Below, in pieces: positions 16,276 through 24,433 of a stretch of 64,000 nt of DNA (positions are counted from its first letter, which is position 1; the number at the start of each line of letters is the position of its first letter). Under the pieces are notes generated by a model. It was not told the DNA's origin and searched no databases. It worked only from the letters and a program-made list of their open reading frames with translations. Position numbers and translations under genes: made by a program. Origin of the DNA: Pseudomonas bubulae (GTDB taxonomy: Bacteria > Pseudomonadota > Gammaproteobacteria > Pseudomonadales > Pseudomonadaceae); NCBI RefSeq assembly GCF_900618535.1, contig NZ_UYJA01000004.1:544821-608820 (forward strand), given 5' to 3'.

Positions 16276-16725
16276 TTATGACAAGGTTTTGCGAAACTGA
16301 ATAAAGCCGGGGCGCTCGCCAATGCGCTCATACAACTGAATAGCCGTGGCGTTGGTTTCCTGGGTGAGCCAATGCACTTTGCAGCAGTCCTTGGCGCGGG
16401 CGGCTGCGTATACATGCTCGATTAACTGACGACCCACCCCCTTGCCGCGCACATCGGGACTGACAAACAGGTCTTGAAGATAGCAGGCGTCTTTGATGCT
16501 CCAGTTGGTGCGGTGATAAACGCACTGCACCATGCCCACCGCTTTGTCGTCTTGCCAGGCCAGGGCCAGGGTGGTCGGTTCTGCCGGGTCGAGAAAACGC
16601 GCCCAGGTGGATTGGCTGATTTCGTCGGACAGCTCGGTTTTGTAGAAGCGCAAGTAAGCTTGCCAAAGTGGTAGCCACTGTTCGCGATCGGTGGCGGTGG
16701 CAGTTTTGATCTGGATTTGAGCCAT
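16276..16725 (-). CDS. GNAT-family N-acetyltransferase
   Basis: 149-residue single GNAT domain, shorter than and different from the downstream GNAT protein. AAGGAATAAC precedes the ATG. The acetyl-CoA pyrophosphate loop is visible in LQDLFVSPDVRGKGVGRQLI (R/Q-G-x-G-x-G/A motif, about 85-104), and the C terminus has QETNATAIQLYERIGERPGF, the usual motif B/alpha4 region. It sits 6 bases after the PaiB-like stop and 14 bases before the next acetyltransferase, so the genes are probably cotranscribed. The substrate is unknown; the spermidine/diamine acetyltransferase-like subgroup is possible but unproven. Confidence 0.85.
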   Translation of the reverse strand: MAQIQIKTATATDREQWLPLWQAYLRFYKTELSDEISQSTWARFLDPAEPTTLALAWQDDKAVGMVQCVYHRTNWSIKDACYLQDLFVSPDVRGKGVGRQLIEHVYAAARAKDCCKVHWLTQETNATAIQLYERIGERPGFIQFRKTLS

Positions 16726-16731
16726 TTTCAG

Positions 16732-17361
16732 TTATTCCTTAACCATTAAATGAGCGAGTGCGTGGTCTTGCGGGTTGGGGTTGGCCAGCAGGCCCTGGCG
16801 CACACCAGCCTGGTCGCGGGCGTCGCGGTTCTGGCTGAGTTTGCGTTTGCCTTGCAGGCGGGTGATAGGCAGGCGAAAGCCCACAATGGCCTTGAGCATG
16901 CTGTCGACATAGTCGGCGGGGGCGTCGCTGACAGCCCAGGGCGCGGGGCGATTGGCTTCATGCCTGTCGCTCAGGCGGCTGACCAGTGCCAGCAAACGTT
17001 CGGCATCATCGAACACCTCGGCCATGCCATAAGCGTGTACGGCCAGGTAATTCCAGGTGGGTACGGCTTTTCCGTGGTCGGCCTTGCCTGGGTAAAAGGT
17101 CGGGCTGATATAGGCCTGTTCGCCGGCAAAGATCACCAGTGCTTCCGTGCCTTGGGCCAGGTCCTGCCAGTGTGGATTGGCCCGGGCCAGGTGCCCGTAC
17201 AATGTGCCGCACGGGCCTTCGTCGGGGTTCAACAGCATAGGCACATGACTGGCGAGCAGGCCCTGGCTGGCATGTGTGACCAGTACGGGCAGGGGGGAGG
17301 CCTGCATCTGCTGGTGCAGGATTTTAATGTCGTCTACGGCGAAGGCGCGGGGTACGTACAT
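16732..17361 (-). CDS. FMN-binding split-barrel protein, PaiB family
   Basis: 209 residues starting MYVPRAFAVDDIKILHQQMQ. The PaiB family signature includes YHLPRAF-like start, a central HLARANPHWQ, FAGEQAYISPTFYPGK and TWNYLAVHAYG (about 95-125), all present. PaiB proteins are flavin-binding split-barrel proteins first described as negative regulators of degradative-enzyme genes in Bacillus; there is no helix-turn-helix. It is the first gene of an operon with two acetyltransferases, mirroring the PaiA(acetyltransferase)-PaiB association, and is divergent from the MocR gene across 90 bases, suggesting control by that regulator. Confidence 0.88.
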   Translation of the reverse strand: MYVPRAFAVDDIKILHQQMQASPLPVLVTHASQGLLASHVPMLLNPDEGPCGTLYGHLARANPHWQDLAQGTEALVIFAGEQAYISPTFYPGKADHGKAVPTWNYLAVHAYGMAEVFDDAERLLALVSRLSDRHEANRPAPWAVSDAPADYVDSMLKAIVGFRLPITRLQGKRKLSQNRDARDQAGVRQGLLANPNPQDHALAHLMVKE

Positions 17362-17450
17362 GGAAATTATCCTTGGCGATTGGCTTTATCCTAGGCAGGC
17401 TATTGGTTGGTTGTAAGAGCCATTAATGGTCAATTTCATAGGTCCAATCC

Positions 17451-19007
17451 ATGAAGGATTCAGTTCTTTCCATCGCCTTCAACCCCGCCGGGATCGAGCT
17501 TGATCCCAAAAAGGGTCTGAGCCGCCAGCTGTATCTGGCATTGCGCCAACGTGTGCTGGATGGTCGTTTGAATGGCGGCTCGCGTTTGCCCGCCAGCCGT
17601 GACATGGCCGGTGCCTTGGGGATTTCCCGCAATAGTGTGATGCGGGCCTATGACCAGTTGTATGCCGAAGGATTTATTGAGGGGAGAGTTGGGGACGGTA
17701 CCTATGTGGCCCAATTGCCAGAAAAAGCCCTGCCGCTAAAAAAGTTGTCCACCAACTTATCCACAGGCTTTTCAACAGGCTTATCCCCAGGGTTATCCAC
17801 AAAACAGTCTGGAATACCTGTAATTACATCCAGTAAAGTTATCCACAGCACGGCTCTGAGCAGGGTTGCAACCCATGCATTGGACCTGCCACCCAGTGGT
17901 GTTCCCCGCGCATTTCGGGTGGGTGTTCCGGCGTTCGACTTATTCCCTTTCGAGGTATGGAGCAAGCTGCAGGCGGCTTTTTGGCGTAAGCCGGAGTTGC
18001 AGCATCTGTGCTACGGCGATCCTGCAGGTGATGAGCGTCTGCGTGCATTGATTGCGGCTTATTTGCGTACTTCACGAGGTTTATCGTGTACGGCTGAGCA
18101 AATTTTGATCACCAGTGGCGCGCAGCAAGGAATTAGCCTTTGTGCACAGCTGCTGGTGGAGCCGGGCGAAGGGGTGGCTGTGGAAAACCCCGGCTATCGC
18201 GCAGCTGCCTATGCCTTTGCGATTGCCGGGGCGAATGTGCAGGGCGTGGCGGTGGATCAGGACGGTATGGACTGTTCGGCGCTGGCGCATTTGAACAACT
18301 GTCGGCTGGCCTATGTCACGCCCTCCCATCAATACCCCAGCGGGGTCACCATGAGCCTGGCCCGGCGCCTGGAACTGCTGGCCTGGGCCGAGCGTACAGA
18401 GGGCTGGATTGTCGAAGACGACTACGATGGCGAGTACCGCTATAGCGGTGCGCCGCTGGCCCCGCTGGCGGCATTGGACCGCAGCGGGCGGGTGATTTAT
18501 GTCGGTACCTTCGGCAAGGTGGCGTTTCCGGCGTTGCGCCTGGGGTATCTGGTGCTGCCCAAGGGGCTGATCGAGCCGTTTGCCCGCCGGCGCTCGCTGG
18601 ATATGCGCCATTCGGAGGTCGGCACTCAGGCAGTGATGGCCGAGTTTATGGCGGCGGGGCATTTTCAGCGGCATATACGGCGGATGCGTCGCGCGGCTTT
18701 GAGTCGCCGTGATGTGTTGCTGGCCAACTGGCCACAGAGGTTGGCGGAGGTTGGGGCCATGCCGGGTATCGCGGCGGGCTTGCATGTGGCGGTGCCGGTG
18801 GCGAGTTTGGCTCGTGAGCAGCAACTGCTGGCGCAGGCCCGGGCAGTGGACGTGGAGATCAACGGGCTGAGCAGTTATTGGTTACAGGATTCGAGTGAGC
18901 CTGTGGATAACCGCGCGGGATTGGTGTTGGGGTTTGCAGCGGTACCCGAAGTGGAGATCAAGGCGGCGCTGGAGCGGCTGGGCAAGGTGTGGAATGGCAG
19001 CCGTTGA
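17451..19007 (+). CDS. MocR/PdxR-type transcriptional regulator with repetitive linker
   Basis: 518 residues. The N-terminal GntR winged helix (about 20-90, ASRDMAGALGISRNSVMRAY) is joined to a C-terminal aminotransferase-I-like domain (about 150-515). That domain has the PLP site, including ITSGAQQGISL, the DDYDGEYRYSG Asp and the Schiff-base Lys of YVGTFGKVAFPALRLG. Such proteins use PLP or an amino-compound adduct as effector. The linker is unusually long and is encoded by a 12-bp tandem repeat that gives LSTN-LSTG-FSTG-LSPG-LSTK. It is divergent from the PaiB-GNAT operon, the likely target. No strong SD is seen before the ATG, and the linker DNA carries DnaA-box-like units. Confidence 0.88.
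   Translation: MKDSVLSIAFNPAGIELDPKKGLSRQLYLALRQRVLDGRLNGGSRLPASRDMAGALGISRNSVMRAYDQLYAEGFIEGRVGDGTYVAQLPEKALPLKKLSTNLSTGFSTGLSPGLSTKQSGIPVITSSKVIHSTALSRVATHALDLPPSGVPRAFRVGVPAFDLFPFEVWSKLQAAFWRKPELQHLCYGDPAGDERLRALIAAYLRTSRGLSCTAEQILITSGAQQGISLCAQLLVEPGEGVAVENPGYRAAAYAFAIAGANVQGVAVDQDGMDCSALAHLNNCRLAYVTPSHQYPSGVTMSLARRLELLAWAERTEGWIVEDDYDGEYRYSGAPLAPLAALDRSGRVIYVGTFGKVAFPALRLGYLVLPKGLIEPFARRRSLDMRHSEVGTQAVMAEFMAAGHFQRHIRRMRRAALSRRDVLLANWPQRLAEVGAMPGIAAGLHVAVPVASLAREQQLLAQARAVDVEINGLSSYWLQDSSEPVDNRAGLVLGFAAVPEVEIKAALERLGKVWNGSR
17745..17847 (+). repeat. 12-bp minisatellite with DnaA-box-like units inside the MocR gene
   Basis: Five contiguous 12-bp units start at 17745, 17757, 17769, 17781 and 17793. 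Their first nine bases are TTGTCCACC, TTATCCACA, TTTTCAACA, TTATCCCCA and TTATCCACA. A further TTATCCACA lies at 17839-17847. Three copies are exact matches to the strong DnaA box TTATCCACA, and two more differ at one or two positions. The period is divisible by three and keeps the reading frame. Confidence 0.9.
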
Positions 19008-19011
19008 ACCT

Positions 19012-19096
19012 GTGGGAGCGGGCTTGCTCGCGAGGGGGGCACCGCATTAATTCAGACAGACCGCACCGGCTGAATCACGAGCAAGCCCGCTCCCAC
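19012..19096. repeat. REP pair (inverted)
   Basis: GTGGGAGCGGGCTTGCTCGC and the inverted ACGAGCAAGCCCGCTCCCAC, separated by about 42 bases, lie between the convergent MocR gene and the deacetylase-like gene. Confidence 0.9.
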
Positions 19097-19109
19097 AGGA
19101 AGGGCTTGA

Positions 19110-20141
19110 TCATTGCGCGCTTTCAAACCCTTCAAGCACATTCACCGCATTCACGCCGATTTCTTCAACCGCATAGCCACCTTCCATCACGAACAGTGTC
19201 GGTTTGCCCAGCCGCGCAATACGCTCACCCATGCGCAGGTAGTCCGGGCTGTCGAGTTTGAATTGGGAAATCGGGTCGTTCTTGAATGTATCCACACCCA
19301 GCGAAACCACGATTACGTCAGCGTCATAGCGCTCGATTTCAGCGCAGGCCAATTCCAGCGCCGCGCTCCAGCGATCCCAGGCCGAACCCGCAGCCAGCGG
19401 GTAGTTGAAGTTAAAGCCTTCCCCGGGCCCTTCGCCCAGTTCATCTTCATACCCTAAAAAGAACGGAAACTCGGCCTCAGGATGGCCGTGAATCGAGGTA
19501 AACAGCACGTCGTTACGTTCATAGAAAATCGACTGCGTACCATTACCGTGATGGTAATCAACGTCGAGGATAGCCACCTTGCTGTAGCCTTGATCGAGAA
19601 AGGCCTGGGCTGCTATGGCGGCGTTATTCAGGTAGCAGTAACCGCCCATCAAGTCGCTGGCGGCGTGATGCCCCGGTGGCCGGCAAAGTGCGAAAGCACT
19701 GTGGGCGCCGTTTTGAATTTCGGCTTGGGCAGTCAGGGCTACTTGCGCTGCACTGTAAGCCGCTTGCCATGTGCCCGCAGTAATCGGCGCTCCGCCGTCG
19801 AAGCTGTAATACCCAAGCTGGCCATGCAGGCTGGTGGGCAGAACGGCACGTAAAGTACGGGCAGGCCAGGTATAAGGCAGCAAGTCACCGTCGCGGCCAT
19901 GTTGGGCCCAGCGGTCCCAGGCACCCTGGAAAAAGTCCAGGTAGGCCGCACTGTGAATCCGCTCGATAGGCCCGCGGCCGAAGTCTTGCGGGGCGCTCAC
20001 TGGGCCGAGTTCACGGGTTTGTACACGTTGCAAAATATGGTCGGCCCGTGATGGCATTTCAAAGCAGGGCAACAGTTGCCCGTCCATCAACTCACAACGG
20101 CCATGATGCAGGTGGTGATCGTCCGAATAGATCGTCAGCAT
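19110..20141 (-). CDS. Histone-deacetylase-family hydrolase, acetylpolyamine amidohydrolase-like
   Basis: 343 residues from the ATG at 20141 (GGGAGAACA upstream), starting MLTIYSDDHHLHHG. This is the arginase/deacetylase fold: the tandem active-site histidines in CRPPGHHAASDLMGGYCYLN (about 150-170), zinc ligands D and H in AILDVDYHHGNGTQSIFYE (about 187-205), and the third ligand Asp in VVSLGVDTFKNDPISQF (about 275). Bacterial members with this N terminus remove acetyl groups from N-acetylated polyamines in the cytosol. The context (AraC regulator, asparaginase, amino acid carriers) agrees with nitrogen-compound catabolism. The substrate is inferred from family. Confidence 0.88.
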   Translation of the reverse strand: MLTIYSDDHHLHHGRCELMDGQLLPCFEMPSRADHILQRVQTRELGPVSAPQDFGRGPIERIHSAAYLDFFQGAWDRWAQHGRDGDLLPYTWPARTLRAVLPTSLHGQLGYYSFDGGAPITAGTWQAAYSAAQVALTAQAEIQNGAHSAFALCRPPGHHAASDLMGGYCYLNNAAIAAQAFLDQGYSKVAILDVDYHHGNGTQSIFYERNDVLFTSIHGHPEAEFPFFLGYEDELGEGPGEGFNFNYPLAAGSAWDRWSAALELACAEIERYDADVIVVSLGVDTFKNDPISQFKLDSPDYLRMGERIARLGKPTLFVMEGGYAVEEIGVNAVNVLEGFESAQ

Positions 20142-20281
20142 TGTCTTGTTCTCCCAGGGCATGAGCGGTTGGCTACAGTCTTGCGGCGCCGGGGGTTTGA
20201 GAGAACGGCAGGAGCGGCCAAAAGGAGATGTATGTGGCCAAAATGGTTGACCGTAATTGGCCCCTGCCCATCCCCTCTGAA

Positions 20282-21274
20282 TCAGGCCCGGAACTGGCTG
20301 GGTGCAACCCCGCTCCAGCGCACGAAGGCATGGCGGAAGCTCGCGGTTTCACTGAAACCCAGGGTCTCGGCAATCTTGTAAATGGGCCATTCGGTTTCGT
20401 TGAGCAGCAGCTTGGCGCGCTCAAAACGCAGGTCATCGAGCAGCGTCTGGTAGCTGCAACCCATATCGTGCAAGTGGCGGCGCAGGGTGCGCGGCGAGCA
20501 GTTCATGTGCTCGGCCAGCCCTTCGAGGCCGGGGGCTGCATGCAGTTGTGCGGCCAGCAACTGGCGGATGCGTTCCAGCCAGGTTTGTCTCCCGGTGAAC
20601 TCCAGATTCTGTTTGCGGCAACGCTCGGCCATCGCTTGATGGGTCACCGCATCGGCCAGTGGCAAAGGCTGGTCGAGCCATCGCTTGGCGAAGGCGAAAG
20701 CATTGCTGTCGGCATCGAACTGACGCGGGCAATCGAAGCTTTGCCCGTAGCTGGCGTGGTAGTCGGGTGCGCTGTGGATAAAGCGTGCACCCAATAGCGG
20801 CAGCGATTGGCCTAGCAAGTCTTCGCATATAACCTTGAGCGAAACCAGGCATAGCTCGGTATTGAACACCGCCATTTGCGGGCTCTCGGCATAGCCATTG
20901 GCACAGAACCGGACCTGTTCGCCCTCGACCTCCAGGCTCAGCTCAAAAAGTGTTCCCAGCAGCGCCGGGTAGCGTAAAGCTAGACGCAATGCGTCACCTA
21001 AGGTGGCACTGGTGAGTAGGGCGTAACCGAGTATGCCGTAGGACGACACATGCATGCGTCGCCCTAGTTCAAGGCCGATTTCGCGGCGCAGAGCCACGGC
21101 ATTGGCGCACACGCGCATTTCCTGATTGGTGGTGATGCGAGTGTCTGCACGGCTCAGGTCCGCCGCCCGAATGCCGCTGCCGGCCAGCAGCATCTCGCTG
21201 GGCAAGCCTTCTGCGTTGAAGGTGCTGAGCACCAGGGATACGGCGTTGAGCGTTGTGAGATGGGAGTGGAGCAT
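20282..21274 (-). CDS. AraC-family transcriptional regulator (OruR/ArgR-like N-domain)
   Basis: 330 residues from the ATG at 21274 (AGGAAACGAGC upstream), starting MLHSHLTTLNAVSLVLSTFN. The N-terminal about 200 residues are the arabinose-binding-like AraC_binding_2 domain (HVSSYGILGYALLTSATLGD). The C terminus holds two HTH motifs, including LAEHMNCSPRTLRRHLHDMG and KIAETLGFSETASFRHAFVR, ending WSGVAPSQFRA. It belongs to the 330-residue Pseudomonas group that controls amino acid or lipid catabolic operons. Co-directional neighbours are the asparaginase gene upstream and the deacetylase-like gene downstream; the target is not evident. Confidence 0.88.
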   Translation of the reverse strand: MLHSHLTTLNAVSLVLSTFNAEGLPSEMLLAGSGIRAADLSRADTRITTNQEMRVCANAVALRREIGLELGRRMHVSSYGILGYALLTSATLGDALRLALRYPALLGTLFELSLEVEGEQVRFCANGYAESPQMAVFNTELCLVSLKVICEDLLGQSLPLLGARFIHSAPDYHASYGQSFDCPRQFDADSNAFAFAKRWLDQPLPLADAVTHQAMAERCRKQNLEFTGRQTWLERIRQLLAAQLHAAPGLEGLAEHMNCSPRTLRRHLHDMGCSYQTLLDDLRFERAKLLLNETEWPIYKIAETLGFSETASFRHAFVRWSGVAPSQFRA

Positions 21275-21341
21275 GCTCGTTTCCTGCCTGGGAAGTGCAG
21301 GAAACGAGCAAGTTGCGTGCCGGGGGATGTACACCGAACCT

Positions 21342-21434
21342 GTAGCCGCTGCCGCAGGCTGCGATAAGAGCCGCAGGACCTTCAATCAAGGCGGGTCTGG
21401 TGCACAGTCCATCACAGCCTGCTACAGCGGCTAC
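21342..21434. repeat. Second-type REP pair (GTAGCCGCTG family)
   Basis: GTAGCCGCTGCCGCAGGCTG and the inverted CAGCCTGCTACAGCGGCTAC face each other across about 50 bases between the AraC and asparaginase genes. This core is unrelated to the GTGGGAGC class and resembles a second REP class of pseudomonads. Confidence 0.8.
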
Positions 21435-21454
21435 ATAGGCTGGGTTATGGGCTT

Positions 21455-22459
21455 TTAGGCCAGCTCCCCGCACACATCCAGTTCGATCAGGCGGCGCACC
21501 TCGGCCAGCGGCAGGTCAGCGCCAAGCAAGGCATGCAGTTTGCCGAACACGGCCTCGCGGGTCATTCCGCCACCTGACAGCACACCCGCCTCACGCAAGC
21601 GGCTGCCAGCTTCGTACACGTCCAGTTCTACACCGCCTTCATGGCATTGGGTAATGGCCACGATCACAATGCCATTTTCCTGTGCCCGTTGCAGACTGGC
21701 GAGAAAGTCCGGGTTGTCGCCAGGGCCGGTGCCACTGCCGAAGCACTCCAGTACCAGGGCTTCGATCCCGCTGTTGAGCAAGGCATCGAGCTGGGCGGCG
21801 CCAATCCCTGGCACCAGTGGCAGCACGCCTACGCTGGCCTGGTGTTTGGGGTAGCTGTAGGCCAGTTCTGCCGGGAGGGTGCTGGCTTTGGCTCCGCCGC
21901 CGTTGCGTGTCAGCGTCACAAACGGGTTACGGCCAAAGCTGCGCACTTTGGCGCAGCGAGTTGGAGCCATCAGCTTGCCGTGGAAGTACAGCTGTACGCC
22001 GTTAGGCTGGCCCTGGCCCAGCGCCTGCAAGGCACCGCTGATGTTTTCCCAGGCATCGCTGTCAGGTACGCCCGCTGGCAGCATGGAGCCGGTGAAGAGT
22101 ACCGGTGCAGGCAAGCCCAGCAGTTGAAAGCACATCGCCGCAGCGCTGTAGGCCAGCGTGTCAGTGCCATGCAGGACCAGTACAGCATCGCAGCCATCCT
22201 GCTCGACGGCTTCGATGATCGCGCTGCGCAGGCGTAGCCAGTAGGCAGGCGTCATGTTGGCGCTGTCGATCAGCGGGCTCATTTCGCGAAAGGCCCATTG
22301 CGGTACTTGCAGCTGCGGTTGGCTGGCCAGGTGCTCGCGCATGCGTGCCTCAAAACCCGAGGCTGGTGCCAGACCGCTGGCGCTGGCCTGCATGCCGATG
22401 GTGCCGCCGGTGTAGAGCACCATGACGTGTTGGCAGGTGTGATGAGTGGCTGCGGTCAT
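21455..22459 (-). CDS. L-asparaginase (AnsA-like)
   Basis: 334-residue asparaginase/glutaminase-fold amidohydrolase. The first catalytic Thr is in MVLYTGGTIGM (about 13-23), and the second motif is VLVLHGTDTLAYSAAAMCFQ (about 95-113, Thr-Asp pair). The C-terminal small domain has LVLECFGSGTGPGDNPDF and TQCHEGGVELDVY. No signal peptide is visible, so it is probably a cytosolic type I-like enzyme converting asparagine to aspartate and ammonia. A terminator separates it from the upstream symporter gene. Together with that symporter and aspA it suggests amino acid uptake followed by deamidation and deamination, though the genes are separately transcribed. Confidence 0.88.
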   Translation of the reverse strand: MTAATHHTCQHVMVLYTGGTIGMQASASGLAPASGFEARMREHLASQPQLQVPQWAFREMSPLIDSANMTPAYWLRLRSAIIEAVEQDGCDAVLVLHGTDTLAYSAAAMCFQLLGLPAPVLFTGSMLPAGVPDSDAWENISGALQALGQGQPNGVQLYFHGKLMAPTRCAKVRSFGRNPFVTLTRNGGGAKASTLPAELAYSYPKHQASVGVLPLVPGIGAAQLDALLNSGIEALVLECFGSGTGPGDNPDFLASLQRAQENGIVIVAITQCHEGGVELDVYEAGSRLREAGVLSGGGMTREAVFGKLHALLGADLPLAEVRRLIELDVCGELA

Positions 22460-22476
22460 TATTGAGTCTCCATAAG

Positions 22477-22509
22477 CAAAAACGCGGCGGTTCTGGAGAA
22501 CCGCCGCGT
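22477..22509 (-). terminator. Intrinsic terminator after the AgcS symporter gene
   Basis: ACGCGGCGGTT-CTGGAG-AACCGCCGCGT, an 11-base perfect stem, followed on the minus strand by a T-run. It lies between the symporter stop (22516) and the asparaginase start (22459). Confidence 0.88.
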
Positions 22510-22515
22510 CAAGTA

Positions 22516-23937
22516 TCAGCGTTTTGTTTCGTCGACCTGGGCGGCCGGCTTTGGCGGCCAGGCCTTTAGATCGAGATCCAGATCCGGGAATTTACTGGAA
22601 TCGAAGACAGGTGTCTTGATCCCCGCGCGGCGCTGGTCATCGTAGTCCTTGAGCACGCGCATGCAGATCTTGAACAGCATCGCCAGCGCAACCAGGTTAA
22701 CGAAGGCGAGCATGGTCATGGCAATGTCGGCGAAAGCGAAAACCGTTTGCAGGTTTTCGATCGACCCCCAAAAGATCAGCACCAGTACCAGTGCGCGATA
22801 ACCCATCAGTGCTTTGCGGCTCTCTCCAACCAAAAAGCGCAGGTTGTTCTCGCCCAGGTAGTAGTTGTAGAGCATCGAGGTGAATACGAACAGCGCCAGG
22901 GCCACGCTTATAAAGACACGACCCCATTCGCCGACCACGGCTGCCAGGGAGTTCTGGGTCAGGGCAATGCCGTCGCCTTCAAAACCTGGGGTGTAGAAGC
23001 CCGACAACAGAATCAGCAAAGCCGTACAGGTGCAGATCACAAAGGTGTCGAGGAATACGCTGAATGCCTGCACCACGCCTTGGGCGATCGGGTGCTCAAC
23101 ATCGGCCACGGCAGCCACGTTCGGGGCGCTGCCCAGACCGGCTTCGTTGGCGAAGACGCCACGTTTGACGCCCATCACGATTGCACTGCCGATCAGGCCA
23201 CCGAACACAGGGTCCAGGCCGAAGGCGCTCTTGACGATATGGCCCAGCATGGCGGGTACGTGGTCGAACTGCAGTACGATCACATACAGGGTGACCGCAA
23301 TATAGGCCAGGGTCTTGACCGGTACCAGCAGGTCGGCTACCGAAGCGATACGCTTGATCCCGCCGATAAACACCAAGCCCAGCAGGATGGCGATGGCCAG
23401 CCCCGAGTAGTTGACCTTGAAGCCGAAGGCGTCTTGCAGCGAGTGGGTCACGGCATGGGCTTGCAGGCCCATGAAGGCAAAACCGAAGGTGATCAGCAAC
23501 AGCACGGCCATCAGTTTGCCCATCCACACTTTGCCCAGGCCGTACTTCATATAGAAGGACGGGCCGCCGCGCAGTTGGCCTTCCGAATCACGACGCTTGT
23601 ACAGCTGGCCCAGGGAGCATTCGATCAGGCTGCTGGACATGCCGACCAGGGCGGTCACCCACATCCAGAACACGGCACCGGGGCCACCCAGGGTAACGGC
23701 AATACCGACGCCGGCAATGTTGCCCGCGCCGACACGGCCGGCCAGGCTCAGCATCAATGCCTGAAATGAGCTCAGCTCACCGGCGCTGCTGCGCAGGCTG
23801 TCCTTGAAAACCGAAAACATGTGCAGAAAGTAACGAAACTGAACGAAACGCGAGCGGATCGTGAAGTAGCCACCGAGCCCGACCATGAGCACGATTAGCA
23901 CTTTCCCTGAGAGGAAGTCATTGATGACTTCAAGCAT
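22516..23937 (-). CDS. Sodium:amino acid symporter, AGCS family
   Basis: 473-residue inner-membrane protein with about ten hydrophobic spans, starting MLEVINDFLSGKVLIVLMVG. AGCS hallmarks are the segment LAGRVGAGNIAGVGIAVTLGGPGAVFWMW (GRVGAGNIAGVGIAVTLGGP shown, about 65-85), YMKYGLGKVWMG and GVKRGVFANEAGLGSAPNVA (about 265-285). The family carries alanine, glycine or related amino acids with Na+ or H+. The C-terminal 40 residues are hydrophilic and acidic. It has its own terminator; the immediate neighbour asparaginase suggests amino acid nutrition, but the substrate is not determined. Confidence 0.9.
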   Translation of the reverse strand: MLEVINDFLSGKVLIVLMVGLGGYFTIRSRFVQFRYFLHMFSVFKDSLRSSAGELSSFQALMLSLAGRVGAGNIAGVGIAVTLGGPGAVFWMWVTALVGMSSSLIECSLGQLYKRRDSEGQLRGGPSFYMKYGLGKVWMGKLMAVLLLITFGFAFMGLQAHAVTHSLQDAFGFKVNYSGLAIAILLGLVFIGGIKRIASVADLLVPVKTLAYIAVTLYVIVLQFDHVPAMLGHIVKSAFGLDPVFGGLIGSAIVMGVKRGVFANEAGLGSAPNVAAVADVEHPIAQGVVQAFSVFLDTFVICTCTALLILLSGFYTPGFEGDGIALTQNSLAAVVGEWGRVFISVALALFVFTSMLYNYYLGENNLRFLVGESRKALMGYRALVLVLIFWGSIENLQTVFAFADIAMTMLAFVNLVALAMLFKICMRVLKDYDDQRRAGIKTPVFDSSKFPDLDLDLKAWPPKPAAQVDETKR

Positions 23938-24217
23938 GGATTATTCCTCGCTGTTTTTATCTGATGGCAACACGGCCGGATCGAAATATCGCGTTACACC
24001 TGCTTGAGCAAGGCATTAACGTAGGCGATCAGTGTGACCCTGGCCATGTTGCTGCTTGGTTTACGATGCTGTTTCCGTGCTGACGATGGCCGCTGGTGCT
24101 GGGGCCGGGCACAGGAAGAGGGGCGGCACTATACCTAGGAGCGCAGGAAGCGTCTGCATAAGTGACTGAATTTTCATGTGTGAGTTGTCCGATATGGCTT
24201 TGTTTATTGTCAAATTG
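23938..24217. other. Upstream region of the symporter gene
   Basis: No gene-like frame is convincing over these 280 bases. The half next to 23938 should contain the symporter promoter on the minus strand; I could not pick a clear -35/-10 pair. Confidence 0.4.
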
Positions 24218-24328
24218 CCCTCACCCCAGCCCTCTCCCTGAGGGTGAAAGGGCTCGATTTGTGGCGTTAATCAGATCTGCTTTTGCCTTTAGTCTTCTCT
24301 CCCTCTGGGAGAGGGGGGAGGGGTTTCA
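24218..24328. repeat. Palindromic CCCTCACCCCAGCCCTCTCCC-type repeat
   Basis: CCCTCACCCCAGCCCTCTCC followed by CTGAGGG begins the element, and TCTCCCTCTGGGAGAGGGGG with GAGGGGTTT ends it, giving an imperfect inverted pair. It is a third class of intergenic palindrome, distinct from both REP classes in this window. Confidence 0.65.
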
Positions 24329-24341
24329 AAATTCCAGGGCC

Positions 24342-24375
24342 AAAAAAAAGGGCCTGCAGACGTATCTGCAAGCCC
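24342..24375 (-). terminator. Intrinsic terminator of aspA
   Basis: GGGCTTGCAGA-TACG-TCTGCAGGCCC followed by eight T on the minus strand, about 60 bases past the aspA stop. Confidence 0.9.
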
Positions 24376-24433
24376 TCAAAAGGTGAGAGGTGTCTAGTCC
24401 CTCGACCTGGTGAGCGTTGAGCGTGTTACAGCA

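Noticed and set aside
17745..17910. Replication origin
   Set aside because: The DnaA-box-like array is inside a coding gene, with no AT-rich unwinding region and no dnaA, dnaN or parAB nearby.
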